Part shown: positions 49,049 through 63,234 of the stretch, one piece after another
Numbering within the stretch: position 1 is the stretch's first letter
How the letters are laid out: every line of letters begins with the position of its first letter
Assembly (NCBI GenBank): GCA_016748015.1
Contig: JAAOMT010000239.1
Span: 699,940 to 763,939 of the forward strand
Length of the DNA stretch: 64,000 nucleotides
Source: Geosiphon pyriformis
Taxonomy: Eukaryota > Glomeromycota > Glomeromycetes > Archaeosporales > Geosiphonaceae
Reading direction: 5' to 3'
The notes under the pieces: generated by a model
Told to the model about the DNA's origin: nothing
The model's database searches: none
Seen by the model: the letters and a program-made list of their open reading frames with translations, nothing else
Made by a program: the position numbers and the translations under genes

Positions 49049-52000
49049 TTATGCAGCTATATAGACAGAAGCTGAATCACCAATGCCAGAAAAAAACATA
49101 CAAGACTTGCAAAAACCAAAATGCATACCAAAAGCTTCATCAATACCAAGCAAATCAACCACACCAGCGGAAAGCCGTGAAGTCAAACCAGAGACCGAAG
49201 TAAGAGATGAACCATCCAAAAGAATCAGTCTGTGCTTTTCCATATAAACACAGTGTTTGGCCTGAACCAACCAAATCTCATCTCTAAAAGCGAGGCCAAG
49301 AGAACACGCAAAATTAACAACCTCCAAACATGCCACCTTGGGATTATGGAAGATGGAGACAGCTTCACCAAACCATTCATCAAAAACAAAACCCTTATGG
49401 AGGGCCATGGATACTGAGGACCCTGAAACACAAGACGACAACAACTACAACAAAACCGAAGAAGAGACAGAAGAACCAGAAAGTGTTTTCCAAGTGTCCA
49501 TGTGAGAATTCAACAACTGACACTGAGCAGAATCATTGACCTTACAAGAAAAAACATGATCCAACATCTCTACATCACCACAATATAGACACAACACACT
49601 GGAATAAAGTCTATTATAAAGCCGTTTTCGAACAGCCATAGGCAACCGATGATGCAAAGCCTTCATAAAATAAGAGTGCGCATTAGCCAAAATCTTGCTA
49701 GTGAAACTGGTGGTCATATGCAAATCAGGATGCCACACCAAAGAAGAGCAGGACCAATCAACATTAGCACACAAGTTGACAGGCAAAAATTTAGAACCAG
49801 ATTCCACCTCCCAACGTGCATGACACATGGCACAAAAAATGTCACAGACAAAGTGCCTTGAATTGCCAGAGATAATGTTGCCATCAGCCATCAAACAGTG
49901 TTCATTCAGGCGAGGAGGAAAAAACCAGTCAGAAACAGAAACAGCACTGGCAATTACATTAGCATGCTCATTTCTCGAAATCTCAGAATGATCTTTGACT
50001 TTGTGCCAGGTAACTTTTAGGCCCTTACTGTATATAACATTGGCAATGTGCTGACACTCAACCCAACACCAATTACGGAAATCAAGAACCACCAGACCCA
50101 ATTCCGATTTGCAAGCATCCAAAGCAGACTGACTATCCGAAAATAAATGTACATTACTAAAAACAGGAACACACTTGAGAGCCAACGCAATTGCCTGTAA
50201 TTCAGTCATGATAGATGACATCAACCCAAACACGCCAACATCCAAACCCATACCAATGTCCTCGAAAAAAGCCGCAGCACCCACTTCACAGCCAACTGTA
50301 TCCAAATTTCTCAATGACCCATCAGTGTAGACTGATAGCACCCTTGCATTGACTTGTGAAAGACAATCGCAGACAAACACAAAACCAAAAAAACCCAGAA
50401 TGTCCAAGAAACCAATATTAGCAAGAAGAGGGATGTGGGCAGGAGAGGAATCTTCTCCAGCAAGAAACACAGCAGAAAGTCTGAACCACTCAGGAATAGG
50501 GCCACAGGGGTCCAGTTTCTTCCATCGCTTAAATGTGGACCAATCAAAAACAGTACCATAATAATCACAAAGTTGGTCTACAAAGGCCACATAATACCGC
50601 CAAAGCAAGAGGAGACACCTAGAGAAAACTGATTCACCCAAAACAGTCAGCATGGGCATCCCACTATCAGCACGAAAAGAATTGGGAAAAGATCCACCCA
50701 AGGACAATTTGCAATTATAAAGCACGCGAACCAAACCCACCAAAAAATTATTAGAGGCACTAACATGAATGCGAACAGGAGAACTCAACGAATGAATAGG
50801 GTGCCAACATAAAACCTGCAAGTCATGAGACCTATGAAAGAACAAATGTCCCACAATCCCACCAGAGTTGGCAAAATCAATAAGAGAAGCAACCTTGCCT
50901 TTAGACTGAATTTGCAGGAAAGATCTTAAACCATAAAAGGAGAGGTGGTGAATCGAATCACTAGGAAAATCAAGCGGAAGTCCAGATTTAAGCTTTAGGC
51001 CCTTATGAATCATAGCATCCCACTTGTTGCAAATGCCTATAGAAACAAAGCTAAATTGTGTCCTGTAGCTAATTATAGATTGGAGAACTGCTGAAACCAA
51101 ATATAAGAACTGCTTATCTGAGATAGCCTTTCTAAGAACCAAATTTGTAAAAAAATGAACGTCTGAATGTGCCTTAGCTAAACTGGGTTTGGAAAGACCT
51201 TCAGTTGACAAAAATATGCCCAGATACTGATGGAATTCACCTTTTTTGGCAACAGAGATAGGGGAACCACTAATGAAAAGAGCGGGATTTCCAACTTTAC
51301 AATTGATAGAAATAGCTACTGTCTTGTTATTGTTTATTAAGATGTCATTAATCTGAAAAAACTCGCTAGCAACATCCAAAATGTGTTGAGTTGCACTCTG
51401 ACTACTGCCAACCCAAATTGTATCATCAACAAAGGTGCCAGTGGCAAAATAGGAAGAAAGCCCAGTTTGCGATTCGACACGACCACTCTTGGAAACAAAA
51501 TGAGAAATTAGCCTATACCCACAGACACTCTCCTAACACTTGACTTTGCACAAAAGGGGATCATAAAAAATGTGCCACAGGAGGGAGGAAAAAACTTCTC
51601 CTTGATCTAAACCATCATGGACACAATAACCATCTGTCAAACCAAAATCTGTCATGACTTGATTAGTGCAACCTCTGTAAATGCTGCCAAAAAACCGAAT
51701 AAACTTGTCACACATTTTAATTCTGACCAAACACTTCTCCAAATGCTCCCAGCCAACTGAATCATACGCCTTCTTCATATCCTGCAAGACCAGCCAAAGC
51801 TCTCTGTTTTTTTTCAGGGCATTTTCAACAACCAAACCAATTGCAAAAATAGGGGACTGTGTTGTCGTACCTTTCAAAACCAAAAAATTGTCACCATAAA
51901 GGACATTATAAATGCTGTATGCTGAAAAAATCCTGTCTGAGAGTATTTTGGAGAGAATTTTGTGAGCTGTCTCAATTAGTGTAATAGGATGAGTATTTGT

Positions 52001-53736
52001 AAGAACACCTTCCCATTCATATGGTTTGAAAATCATCGAAACCCAAGCTTCTTTCCAAGGGCCAAGAACAAATTCCTCAGACAGGCAAGAGTTCAAAAGC
52101 ACCAAGAGCATATTAAGGACTGAAACATCGCAATGTTTCCAAAGCTCATTTGAGATACCTGAAAAGCCAGCAGTCTTGTCATCCAGCAAATTGGAAACAA
52201 CCCCAAACAATTCATCGAAGTCGATCAAACCTATTACACCAGAAAAAGCTTCGTCAAAAACATAACCCAAAAGACGATACTGGCGAGACTATTTATCATT
52301 AATGTCGAGTACCACCCTTTGCTTTCTAGTCCAGCCTTCCATAATCTTATCTACCTTAGACTTCACAGGAGCAGGATCCAACACCATCTCATCCCCCACC
52401 ACCAAATGATCTAAAACCACCTTGCAGAAAGGTTGTTCCAAAACACTACGTACAGTATGACCTTTGTTCAACTCAAAACTCTCCATTCTTTTGTTAATTG
52501 CCGACTTGATCTGAGATTTTTTTGCACGGTTTGACTCTGACAACTTAGATGAATGGTAAGATTTCCTTATCTTGGCCAAAGCTGAATGAATGGTATTAAA
52601 ATAAGAACCCGAAAGAAAGAGAGACTTCACAACAGAAGCATTAGCAGTATCAATTCCCTTCCATGTGTCAAGTAGAGAAACAAATTCCTTATGAGAGACC
52701 AGATGAGAGACTTTGACAATCTTCGACACCAAAAGTTCTAATTTGTGAAATCTGGATGATACTCTATTATAAACACTGTCAAAACTCTTAAACCATTTTT
52801 TTTTAAAAATGTTTTCAGCCAACAAACACACCACTTGGCGAAGGTAACTCCACATTGTGTCCAGGTTCAAACATATCTTGGCAGCATAAAATTCATCATG
52901 GAACATGGCAGCATTCATTGAAGTATCTTCTTTAAACTTGATCCAATCGGCATCACCAGCATTTACAAAATTGTACTTCCAGCAATCCTTATTCGCCTGA
53001 TTGCGCAATGAGTTCAATTGCACATCCAACAAACCACCAAGACCCACGGAAATAGAAACAGCTTTATGATCAGTGTTAAAATACTCTTCGACACCAGATA
53101 CATCATGACCCAAAATTGCATTAACAAGACTTGACAACACAAACACATAATCAATAATTTTAGCCACCCCACGAGGATTATTTCATGTAGCTTTCCTTCC
53201 AAACATGCTTCTACTCAAAGAGTTGACCAAACCCAAATCAAAGCATTTTTTTAAGCTGGCACTTTTGCAAGAACCATCTTCATTGAAGTCACCACCCAAG
53301 ATGATGAAAGAAGACTCATTTACCGCCCTCACAATCAAAGAATTGATATCATCCGCCTGAGAGAAACGTACTGTCAAAGATGATCCAACATATAGCCCCA
53401 AAATTAATACAGACAGCTTATTTTTGAAGAGAAGCTTAATAGAGAGAAACCGGCCAGGAATGTCTAACACCTTACACACATGCCGAGCCAAGAAATTGTT
53501 TATAATAATTGCAACCCCAGAACCCATGTGACCAGAACTCAAACCAGAAGTAAAAACCCAGACACCAACAAATTTATTCATAATCCAAGGGCAAACCCCA
53601 TCTTTCAACTTAGTCTCAGTAACAATTGAAATCATATTGTTCATTTCTTTATGCCACAAATAATATCCTCCTGTTTTGCAGAATTGTTCATACCCCTAAT
53701 ATTGCACGTGGCAATTTTCCAAATATAACTGGTCAT
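49049..53736 (-). pseudogene. LINE A ORF2: endonuclease, reverse transcriptase, RNase H
   Basis: The start ATG (53734-53736) overlaps the ORF1 stop as ATGA. Domains in order: endonuclease (ATCNIRGMNN, ETKLKDG, GGDFNEDG, KIIDYVFV, NTDHKAVS), reverse transcriptase (MIFKPYEWEGVL, KKAYDSVGWEH, GTFVDDTIWVG), RNase H (SVYTDGSLRN, TELQAIALA, FSDSQSALDA, HSEISRNEHAN with the last Asp as Asn), then CLYCGDVEMLDHVF. The frame is broken by a 1-base deletion near 53658 and by stops at 53183 (TGA for Trp), 52289 (TAG for Trp), 51533 (TAG for Gln) and 49445 (TAG for Gln). Residue identities before mutation are inferred from LINE B and family patterns. Confidence 0.88.
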
Positions 53737-55599
53737 TGAGATAAAGAGAGGACCAAAGGACCTGAACCAGCACACATCTACTCTAACTTTGCCAAAATTG
53801 AACCAATGGAGGCATTGAGAGCAATCAACTTCGATTCTAAAACACCAATTTTAGAAGTCAGCACCTTGGAACTGCTATGACCCAATTGGGAATTATCATC
53901 ACCAGAAGGGAAAAAAATGGGTTGAGTCAAAGGAATGTCTAATACCATGTTGGAATTCAAGTCAGAGTTAGCCACCATGAGAGAACCAGAGACAAACGGT
54001 TGAGGAGTATCCACCAGAGGAATCATATTAGAAGAAGGAGCTAAAGGCACCAAACTGAGATTGTCAAAACAAAGAAGAATGTTTGAAATTTGATCAGATA
54101 AAAGCTCTACAGAGCGTTCCAGACGCGCCAAACGTGTACCCAAGGGGGCATCAACCATAAAGGAAGGGGGAGGGGTATTATCAGAACTCGAAGCACCAAA
54201 GAGCAGAGAACCAGAACCAGAGCCATCAAGAAAAACACGAGAGACTGAAGTAACTGAGACCACTTGGGCCCAGAATTTGCCTCCAAAAGTGACAGGACAA
54301 GAGATTGGAACCTTTTTTTTAGCATATAATTTGGCCAACTGGAGATGAGTATCCAAGTTAGCAGGCTTTTTAAAAGATTTGTGTGACTGAAAATCTGATG
54401 CAACCTCAGCATCACATTCCAAGACAGAATGACCAAACTTCTCACACCATTCACAGCAAACCAAATCCAACCTAGCCCATAAGAGTTTCACTCCACCCAA
54501 GATTGGCTTCGTGTGAAAGACTGATTCCAGATTCAAAACATACTACAGCACAGCGTGTTCTGTTGCCAGTCTCCAATAAACGATTGATGACACAAGTTTT
54601 CCCACCAGCCCCTTTCAAAAGATTCCCAAGGTCATGAGCTGTCGTTCCCACTGGCAAAGTGAACAGAAGCACCCTGAATTGATCTCTAAAAGCCCATGTT
54701 TTACAATCTCCCACAGCCTTGGCCACATGCACAGAATCTTTCCCAATTAGGAAAGACCATTTTGACGCCAACAAATCAGCCTGACTAGATTCGGCAAACT
54801 CCACCACAGCCTTCTGCCATAGCCCAATTAACTGAACTTTGATAGACACTATCTGACCATACTTGGATACTGTGATGATGATTATTTCCTTTGGCATGTC
54901 CATGGGAATTTCCTTGATTACTACAGTCTGATCTAAGCGAATTCCTTGTCTCTTAAGATCGCTGTTTACTATGATGTTATTTTTCTTGGCCAATGATGCA
55001 GCCTTTTCTATGTTCTCTGATGAAGTAAACATTGATCTGATGATCCCTTCAAATTTTGAGGGAGTAGTGGCCCTCCCAAAACCGTTGATTTTTGAAAACA
55101 ATTTTCTGATCAATTGAGTTTTTACAGTCACCGATTTGTCTTCCACAGCCAAGAGATTAATATCTAATGCAAAGGATTTCCTAACAGCAACTTCCACCTG
55201 AGATTTAACAATCTTGGGATCCAACCACATTTTTTCTAAAGGAATACCAAGAGGAGGGGGGAGAGGACTGCCATCATCATTATTCATGTTATAATCTAAT
55301 AAACCAAGAGAGGAGCCGCAGTCCAAATTATTCTTAACTCTCTTTGCCTTAGGAGTAGTTGCAGCCAAGCCAAGAAGAGAACCATCATTACCACCAGCCA
55401 AGATGCCACCAGTAACACTGTCACCAGAATCACTTTCCATATCTGAGTATTGACTCCCACCAAAAATAGGTTTGGCCAAAGCAGCTTTGTTTCTATTACC
55501 AGACTGGTTCATATGGCGAAGGAAAATTCTTTTTTTTTAAGAGGAAGGACCACCAACAGAACCAGAAGAAGCACCAACAGGAGCTTTCTTATTCGACAT
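53733..55599 (-). pseudogene. LINE A ORF1: RRM-like and CCHC protein
   Basis: It starts MSNKKAPVGASSGSVGGPSS at 55599. A TAA at 55537-55539 interrupts, and the frame resumes KKRIFLRHMNQSG. It has KSFALDINLLAVEDKS, VVIKEIPMDMPKEIIIITVS, VQLIGLWQKAVVEFA and, after a small deletion shifting frame near 54530, CEWCEKFGHSVLEC (CCHC knuckle). A TAG at 53778 replaces a Gln that LINE B keeps in KLDQLCAGSG. The original end is the TGA at 53733-53735. Confidence 0.85.
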
Positions 55600-55745
55600 A
55601 CTACTGCCAAAAGCAGCTTCCGAGTTCACAATAAAAAGATTATTTGTAAGAGAAATGTTGAAGTACAGCAAATGAAAAACAAAAAAACTACTTTCAAAAT
55701 AAGACTTTTTTTCAGGAATTTGAAATGAAGGAGAGAAAGAGTTTT

Positions 55746-57348
55746 TTTTTTTTTATATTATATTAGATATTAAAAATAATTTATTTGTATTTATTTACTT
55801 ATAAAATAATTTAAAATTATATTATTTTAAACAAACTTATTTAATTTAATTTTTTGGATTTTTTTGTTAAATTTACATTAAAGCCAAATAACTTGCATAA
55901 AATTATTATGTAATTAAATATTTTAAATATTTTAAATATTTTTATAGTATTATTATTATTATTAAATACAAATTAATTTTTTTAATTTTAGTAATTTTTT
56001 TTATTATACTAGTTGTAAGTAGTTTAAAAGTTTTAAATTTAAGTTCTATATTAAAAACCAGTTGTTTAATTTGGTATATAACTTATTACTTATAATTAAC
56101 AAAAAATAATTGTTATTAAAAATTTAATAAATTTAATTACAGATTTAATCAAACTAATTAATTTTTGTATTTAAAATTTCAAAAAATTCAATTTAAATTT
56201 AAATTTTTTTTGAATATAATATAATAAAATACAAATTAAAAAATATCTTAAATATAAAAAACTAATTATAATATAAATTGTAAAAAAATTAAATACAATA
56301 AAACAATAATAATTATAATAAAAAATTAAGTTTAAATTTATTACAAGTTTAAAATATTAAAATATTAATCATATTTTATACAATAAATATAAAAATAATG
56401 AAAATAATATAAAATATATTTTATTATCAAAAAAACAATTAATTAAATTATTAACCAATTGTAAATTTAAGATAATTATAATATAATATACTTAAAATAA
56501 ACTGTAATAAAATTAAGCAAATCAAAATATTTTATTATATAACATAAATAAAAATTAATATGACTAAAAGTTAATTAATTTAATTAAATAATATTTTGAT
56601 TATTTATAATTATAATTTATACATAATTTTATAAATTATAGTTTTAAATTATTTTTTTTATTGTTATTTTTTATTAAGAAGTTTTACGAGTGCAGTCCAA
56701 CCATTAAATTATTATTATATTAAAATATAATTAATATTTAAATTTATTGAATAAACTTTTATTTAAAATTACAAATACTTAATATAAGATTATTTTTATA
56801 TAAAAATATAATAAAAAATAATTTACATTAAATTTATTATAAAACCAAAAAATTACAGCATAATTAAAAAAATAAAAAAAAATTTTTTATTTTTTTAAAA
56901 TAAATAATATTTAAATACTTGAGAAAAAAAAATTATTTACTAAATTTATTAAAAAGAATAAAAAATTTTAACAAAAAAAATAAACTTAAAATTATAATAA
57001 ACTTAAAAAAACCAAAAAAATCAAGTTTAGTTTATTAATTATTAATATAATAAGTATATATAATTAATATTATTACTATATAAAATGATAAAAAAAGTTT
57101 TATATAAACAATAATTAATTTTATTAAAAACGTTTTTTACTTTATTTTTTGCCTTTTATTTAATAAATAAAAATTTTATTATAATTATTATTGCTATTAC
57201 TCTTTTTAAAATATATAATAAATAAATAATTAAATTATTTAAAAGTAATTATTCTTTTTTTTCTCAATATTTATTTAGTTAAATTTAAATTATGATAAAA
57301 AGATTTTATTATTGCTTTTTAAATAATTAAAAACTTATTGTAATTCAG

Positions 57349-57382
<34 letters not shown>

Positions 57383-57440
57383 TTTATTTTTAAGATAAAT
57401 GTTTTTTAGTTTGTATTAAATAAAAAATTGTTTTAATTGT
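55746..57440. other. AT-rich desert
   Basis: No gene is found. GAGTGCAGTCCAACC at about 56686 matches the 3' terminus of LINE B (GAGTACAGCCCAACC), so another old LINE end lies here. A TTA microsatellite sits at about 57355-57383. Confidence 0.5.
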
Positions 57441-58860
57441 TTTAAATTAAAAAAAAAGATGTTTTTGTTTTTTTTATTTTCAATTTTTTGCTTTTTTTTA
57501 ATACTTGTTTTAATTTAGCCAATAACTTAGTAACTTGTTTTTTGGTTTTTTTATTTAGTAAATCTAAATTTAATTTTATATATTAGCTTGTTAAAAAATC
57601 TTTAATCTTAATTAACTAAGAAAATTTTAGCTTTTTTTGTTTAATTTTTGTTCTTTATTTTTTAATTAAATTAGTTAAATTTTTTTGCAATTAATTATTT
57701 TTTAAATCAAGATTTATTTTTTTATATTTATTTAAAAATTCAGTAAAAAATACTTTTCTTTTAAAATTTTTAATAAAATATTTTTTGGCTTTTAAGTTTT
57801 TCTTTTTTTTTATCAAAATTATAATTTTTGTAATTGAATCTTTAAATTTTTTAATTTTAAGTATAGTTAATTGTTGTTATAACTTATTTAAAATACTATA
57901 CAATTTTAATTTGTTTAATTCTTTTAAAATAATAATTTTTTCACTTTTAGTTAATAATTATTCAACTTTTTTTAATATTATAAATAACATTAAGATTAAT
58001 TTTTTTAATAATTTTATAAAAAGTATAGCTATTACTATTATTATTATTATTATTTATTTATATTTCTCAATTTCAACTAATTTTAAGTTAGAAAATTGCT
58101 TTAAATTAACTAATTTTAAAGCAATTTTTAATAGTTAAATTACAATTCATAAAAACATTAGTTATTTAACTATAATTAAAATGTTTTAATTTAGTACAAT
58201 TAACAATTTTTAAATAACTAAGAATTTTCTTTGCAAAAAAGATTTTTTAAGTTTTCTAAATTTTTAATATCTAATTCTTTAATATTATTCTTAGCACAAT
58301 CTAAAATTTTTAATGTTTTACAATCTTGAACTTAATTTTTTCCAAAGTATAACTAATTTTTTTTTTACTATCTAATTATAAACAAAGAAATTATTTGCAC
58401 AATGAATTTTTTCTAATTTTTTTAAGTCTATTACAATCTAATTCTTCTAAATTATAGTTAAAACAATAAATACTTTCTAAATTTTCTAAATGTTTAATTT
58501 CCAATTTTTCAATAGAATTATTATTACAATACAGATATTTTAAAGACAAATTATTGCTTAAATCTAGTTCAACTAATTGATTGTTTGAGCAATACAAACT
58601 CTCTAGTTTGGCTAGTTTAATTATTAACTTTATTATGCCGAAAAGATAATAATTCTAAATTAAGATAATCTTCGATTACAAATTCTTCTAATTGACAATT
58701 ATCAATCCCTAAACTAGTTAAATTAGAATAGTTTTTTTAACTTCTAATTTATTATTCAAATAAGAAAAAACTTTTAATTTCTTTAATTTTACTAATATCT
58801 AGATATTTTATTATTCTGTAAAGTATATAAATTCTGTTTTAAAAATATCATTTATAGAAT
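57441..58860 (-). pseudogene. Ghost gene: leucine-rich repeats plus Lys/Gln-rich region
   Basis: On minus, 58391-58597 is open and reads as LRRs: SNNQLVELDLSNNLSLKYLY, CNNNSIEKLEIKHLENLESI, CFNYNLEELDC. Upstream are NCQLEEFVIEDYLNLELLSF; downstream are LKILDCAKNNIKELDIKNLE and NLKNLFCKENS, with stops and shifts between. Beyond the LRRs (57441-58140) one minus frame is rich in Lys, Asn and Ile and is interrupted almost only by TAA/TAG, as if Gln codons had become stops. LRR proteins of this repeat type are common in these fungi; their function is unknown. Confidence 0.55.
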
Positions 58861-58917
58861 AAAAGTTTAGCAGATAAATTTAACTATTCAATTAAAAAAT
58901 TTATTATTTATAAATTA

Positions 58918-59180
58918 AATTAACTAATCTTTTTGTTTCTTTATTAATTTGCAAATTTTAAATGACAACTTGTACTATCCTTGAACCATAACTCATTTCT
59001 TTCACGTAATTTTTTGATTTTTGAAAACTCTAACTTCTCATTTGAAAATTCAGTTCCCTAGTTCATTTAAGTTTTTTTTTTGAAGCTTATTCAAATATCC
59101 AGAAAACTTCTTTAGGCAGTAGGACGATTCTTAGGATTAGTATCCCAACACTTTTCGATGAGTTGAGTGATTGAAGTTGG
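58918..59180 (-). pseudogene. TKL kinase C-terminal relic
   Basis: It matches the C-terminal exon of the pseudogene at 21222-21500: the TNPKNRPTA-type region (plus-strand words GTAGGACGATTCTTAGGATT) and the SLKFANE-type tail. It ends abruptly at about 59180, where the inverted module block begins. Confidence 0.7.
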
Positions 59181-59184
59181 GATA

Positions 59185-59885
59185 GTGTTTGGGGGAAATT
59201 CTTCCTGAGATTACTTGATGGAGATTTGTTTCTCTCCTGAGGTCATACAGGAAATAGGTGTTTTACTTGAAAATGGTCACTATTGATGTGTTACAATCCA
59301 ACTATATAAATATCCGTCAATTACACTTATTCTGTATCGCAAAACAATGTACGCCTAACTTGATCATAGCAGATTACGGTAGATTATTTTCCTCCTGATA
59401 AAGAATCTCTATACTTTGTGGTGTACATATTTTTTTAGTCGGGCGTCTCATTAAAGATTTTTACGCTTTTTTTTGACATACCATGTAAAGTGTACAAGTT
59501 TTTCTTTTCCTTTGAAGTCACGACTTCGCTGTTCCAAAGAAGGAAACAGTAGCCTCTTTCCCACCATAAGTTAACCCTCAACTTGTTCTATCTTAATAAA
59601 AGGGAAATTGAATCGAACTCTGATAAGATTTCCCTTGGTTGTTATCTGGGAGAATTTTGAACCGCGTGTTAAATTCTAAATGAGTTGTAATATTTTACGA
59701 ATCCAATAATTTCTATGGTTAAAAATCACTCGAAGCATGAATCCAAGATTTTTCAGTTAAACTTTATTTGCTAAATAAAAATAATTCGATAATTCGATAA
59801 TTCGTCGTTACTAAAAAAGGAATTTTTGCTTGCATGTATAATCTAACTATTGTAGGAAATTTAGGCTTAACTCGGATGTCTGATT
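59185..59885 (-). repeat. Inverted copy of the reductase upstream segment
   Basis: Words such as TTCTCTCCTGAGGTCAT, AACTTGATCATAGCAG, ACCATGTAAAGTGTACAAG and TTAGGCTTAACTCGGATGTC are reverse complements of sequences at 27270-27560, 27800-28090 and 14450-15150. The upstream block is thus inverted relative to its gene at copy 3, with a breakpoint near 59885. Confidence 0.75.
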
Positions 59886-59887
59886 AT

Positions 59888-59986
59888 GGATAAAATCAAA
59901 ATCTCAATAGGTTTCTAATTTGGATAAAATCAAAATCTCAATAGGTTTCTAATTTGGATAAAATCAAAATCTCAATAGGTTTCTAT
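59888..59986 (+). repeat. 34-bp tandem repeat, three copies
   Basis: Units start at 59888, 59922 and 59956 with GGATAAAATCAAAATCTCAA and continue TAGGTTTCTAATTT. Copies 1 and 2 of the reductase have related but irregular repeats of the same GGTTTCTATTC words. It sits next to the inversion breakpoint. Confidence 0.9.
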
Positions 59987-60039
59987 TCTTGAAAATAAAT
60001 TTATCGGGTATTTCCAAAGAAAATTTATTATTCTTAGAC

Positions 60040-60212
60040 CTTCTATTGGACAAATAACGTTTGATTAAACGTTTGAGTAATTTTGGAAAATGTATTTAAA
60101 GACACCTTGACCCTTTTCTTTTTGAGGTATCTGAGATTTCAAAGTCAGATATAACAGCTACTTTTAATTCCTTTGAATAATCTTTTTCTAAATTTTAATT
60201 TTATCTTGCAAA
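60040..60212 (+). promoter_or_regulatory. Conserved proximal promoter, reductase copy 3
   Basis: Matches 15550-15724. Both AACGTTTGA repeats are present. TATTTAAA lies at 60093-60100, 120 bp before the ATG. Confidence 0.55.
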
Positions 60213-61985
<1,773 letters not shown>

Positions 61986-63234
61986 AATTATCAACAATAT
62001 GAAATATTTTTTATTACTTGAATAAATTAGCCAATTGTAATTTTCTTCTTAACTTAAATAATTAATAAAATACAAAAGTTTAAAAACCAGATTATAAAAA
62101 ATAATTTTATAATTTGTATTTTTCAGATTATATATATATATACATATTATTGATATTAAAAAATTTTAAGATCATTTATACTAATAAATTTACGTAATAT
62201 AAAACTAATAAAAATAATCACCAAGTTTACAAATCATTCAAATAAAACTTTATTTATTTGTATAATAATAATAATAATTAAAAAAAGTTTAAAAACATAA
62301 TTTTTTACCGATTAAAATACAACTATAAAGCATAAAAAAATATATTTATATATATTAATATTTACTTTAATAAAATTAAATTATTTGTGTGTTATAAGTA
62401 TATATAAACCATTTTAAAATGGTAAAAATATTTTTAATAAAGATTTATTAAAATTTAATGTTAAATAAGAAGTTTATTATAGTAAAATAAAGGAAATTTA
62501 ATCAATTTAAATAACTAGCTATGTGTAGTTTGTATGTAAAAATATTTATTTAAAACTAGTTGTTTAAAACAAATTGAAAATATATAACAGCAGTTTTATT
62601 ATAATATTAAAAAATTATTTAAGTAAAAACAAAAAATATTACCAAATTTAGTGTTAAAAAAAAGTGGTTTAATTTTTTTAAAAGAGCAAGTTATATATAA
62701 AAAATACAACACAATTAAATAGTAAAAGCTTTTTAAATAATAATAAAAAGAGTAGAAAGAAAAAAATAAAAATAATATTAACAATATAAATTAAAATTAT
62801 ACTGAAATAATGAAGTTTATTACTTTTTCTAATAATAAAAATATATATATTTTAATTATTGGTTATTTTAATATTAATTAATTAATATAAATTAAATTAT
62901 TACAATTAGTATGAAAAATTTTAAAAACAAAATAGTTAAAGATCATAATTAATATTAAAAATAAAATCACGGAATTTTTTAATATGGCAAATGGAGATAT
63001 TTTAATTAAATATCTCCATTTGTGTGTGAAAATAAGATGGCATAAAAGTATGTCATTTTCTTTTAATCTTTTATCATAACCCATCACAAATTATTAACTT
63101 CATATTTAAATTTTATTAATAAAAGATAATTTTGCTAAATATAAAATATAATTCTAATCTAATTATGATTGATTTATAATTAAAAAGATTAAATCTATTT
63201 AAACTCATTTAAACGATTACACTCAAAATTTTCT
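61986..63234. other. AT-rich region and kinase 4 3' flank
   Basis: No gene is found. 63110-63234 is the reverse complement of the kinase 1 3' flank (9261-9400). A frame on minus at 62878-63087 spans the palindrome at 62988 and has no recognisable domain. Confidence 0.6.
62988..63022. repeat. 35-bp perfect palindrome
   Basis: CAAATGGAGATATTT and AAATATCTCCATTTG (15-bp arms) are separated by five bases. It could be a terminator-like hairpin, the core of a short inverted-repeat element, or a footprint. Confidence 0.85.

Larger units (their letters stand above)
48935..55745 (-). mobile_element. LINE A, near full-length non-LTR retrotransposon, inactivated
   Basis: In element orientation: a 5' leader CTCTTTCTCTCCTT (about 55743), ORF1 from 55599, ORF2 to 49049, and a 3' UTR with CACGTGACCAGCCACTC (read on plus at 49014-49030), ending in a TAA-rich microsatellite tail. 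About 6.8 kb. It is less decayed than LINE B: ORF2 stays in one frame over about 4.6 kb apart from one 1-base deletion and four stops. Confidence 0.9.

Noticed and set aside
57785-58138. 117-codon Phe/Ile-rich frame on plus
   Set aside because: It is antisense to the Lys/Asn-rich decayed region of the LRR ghost; low complexity.
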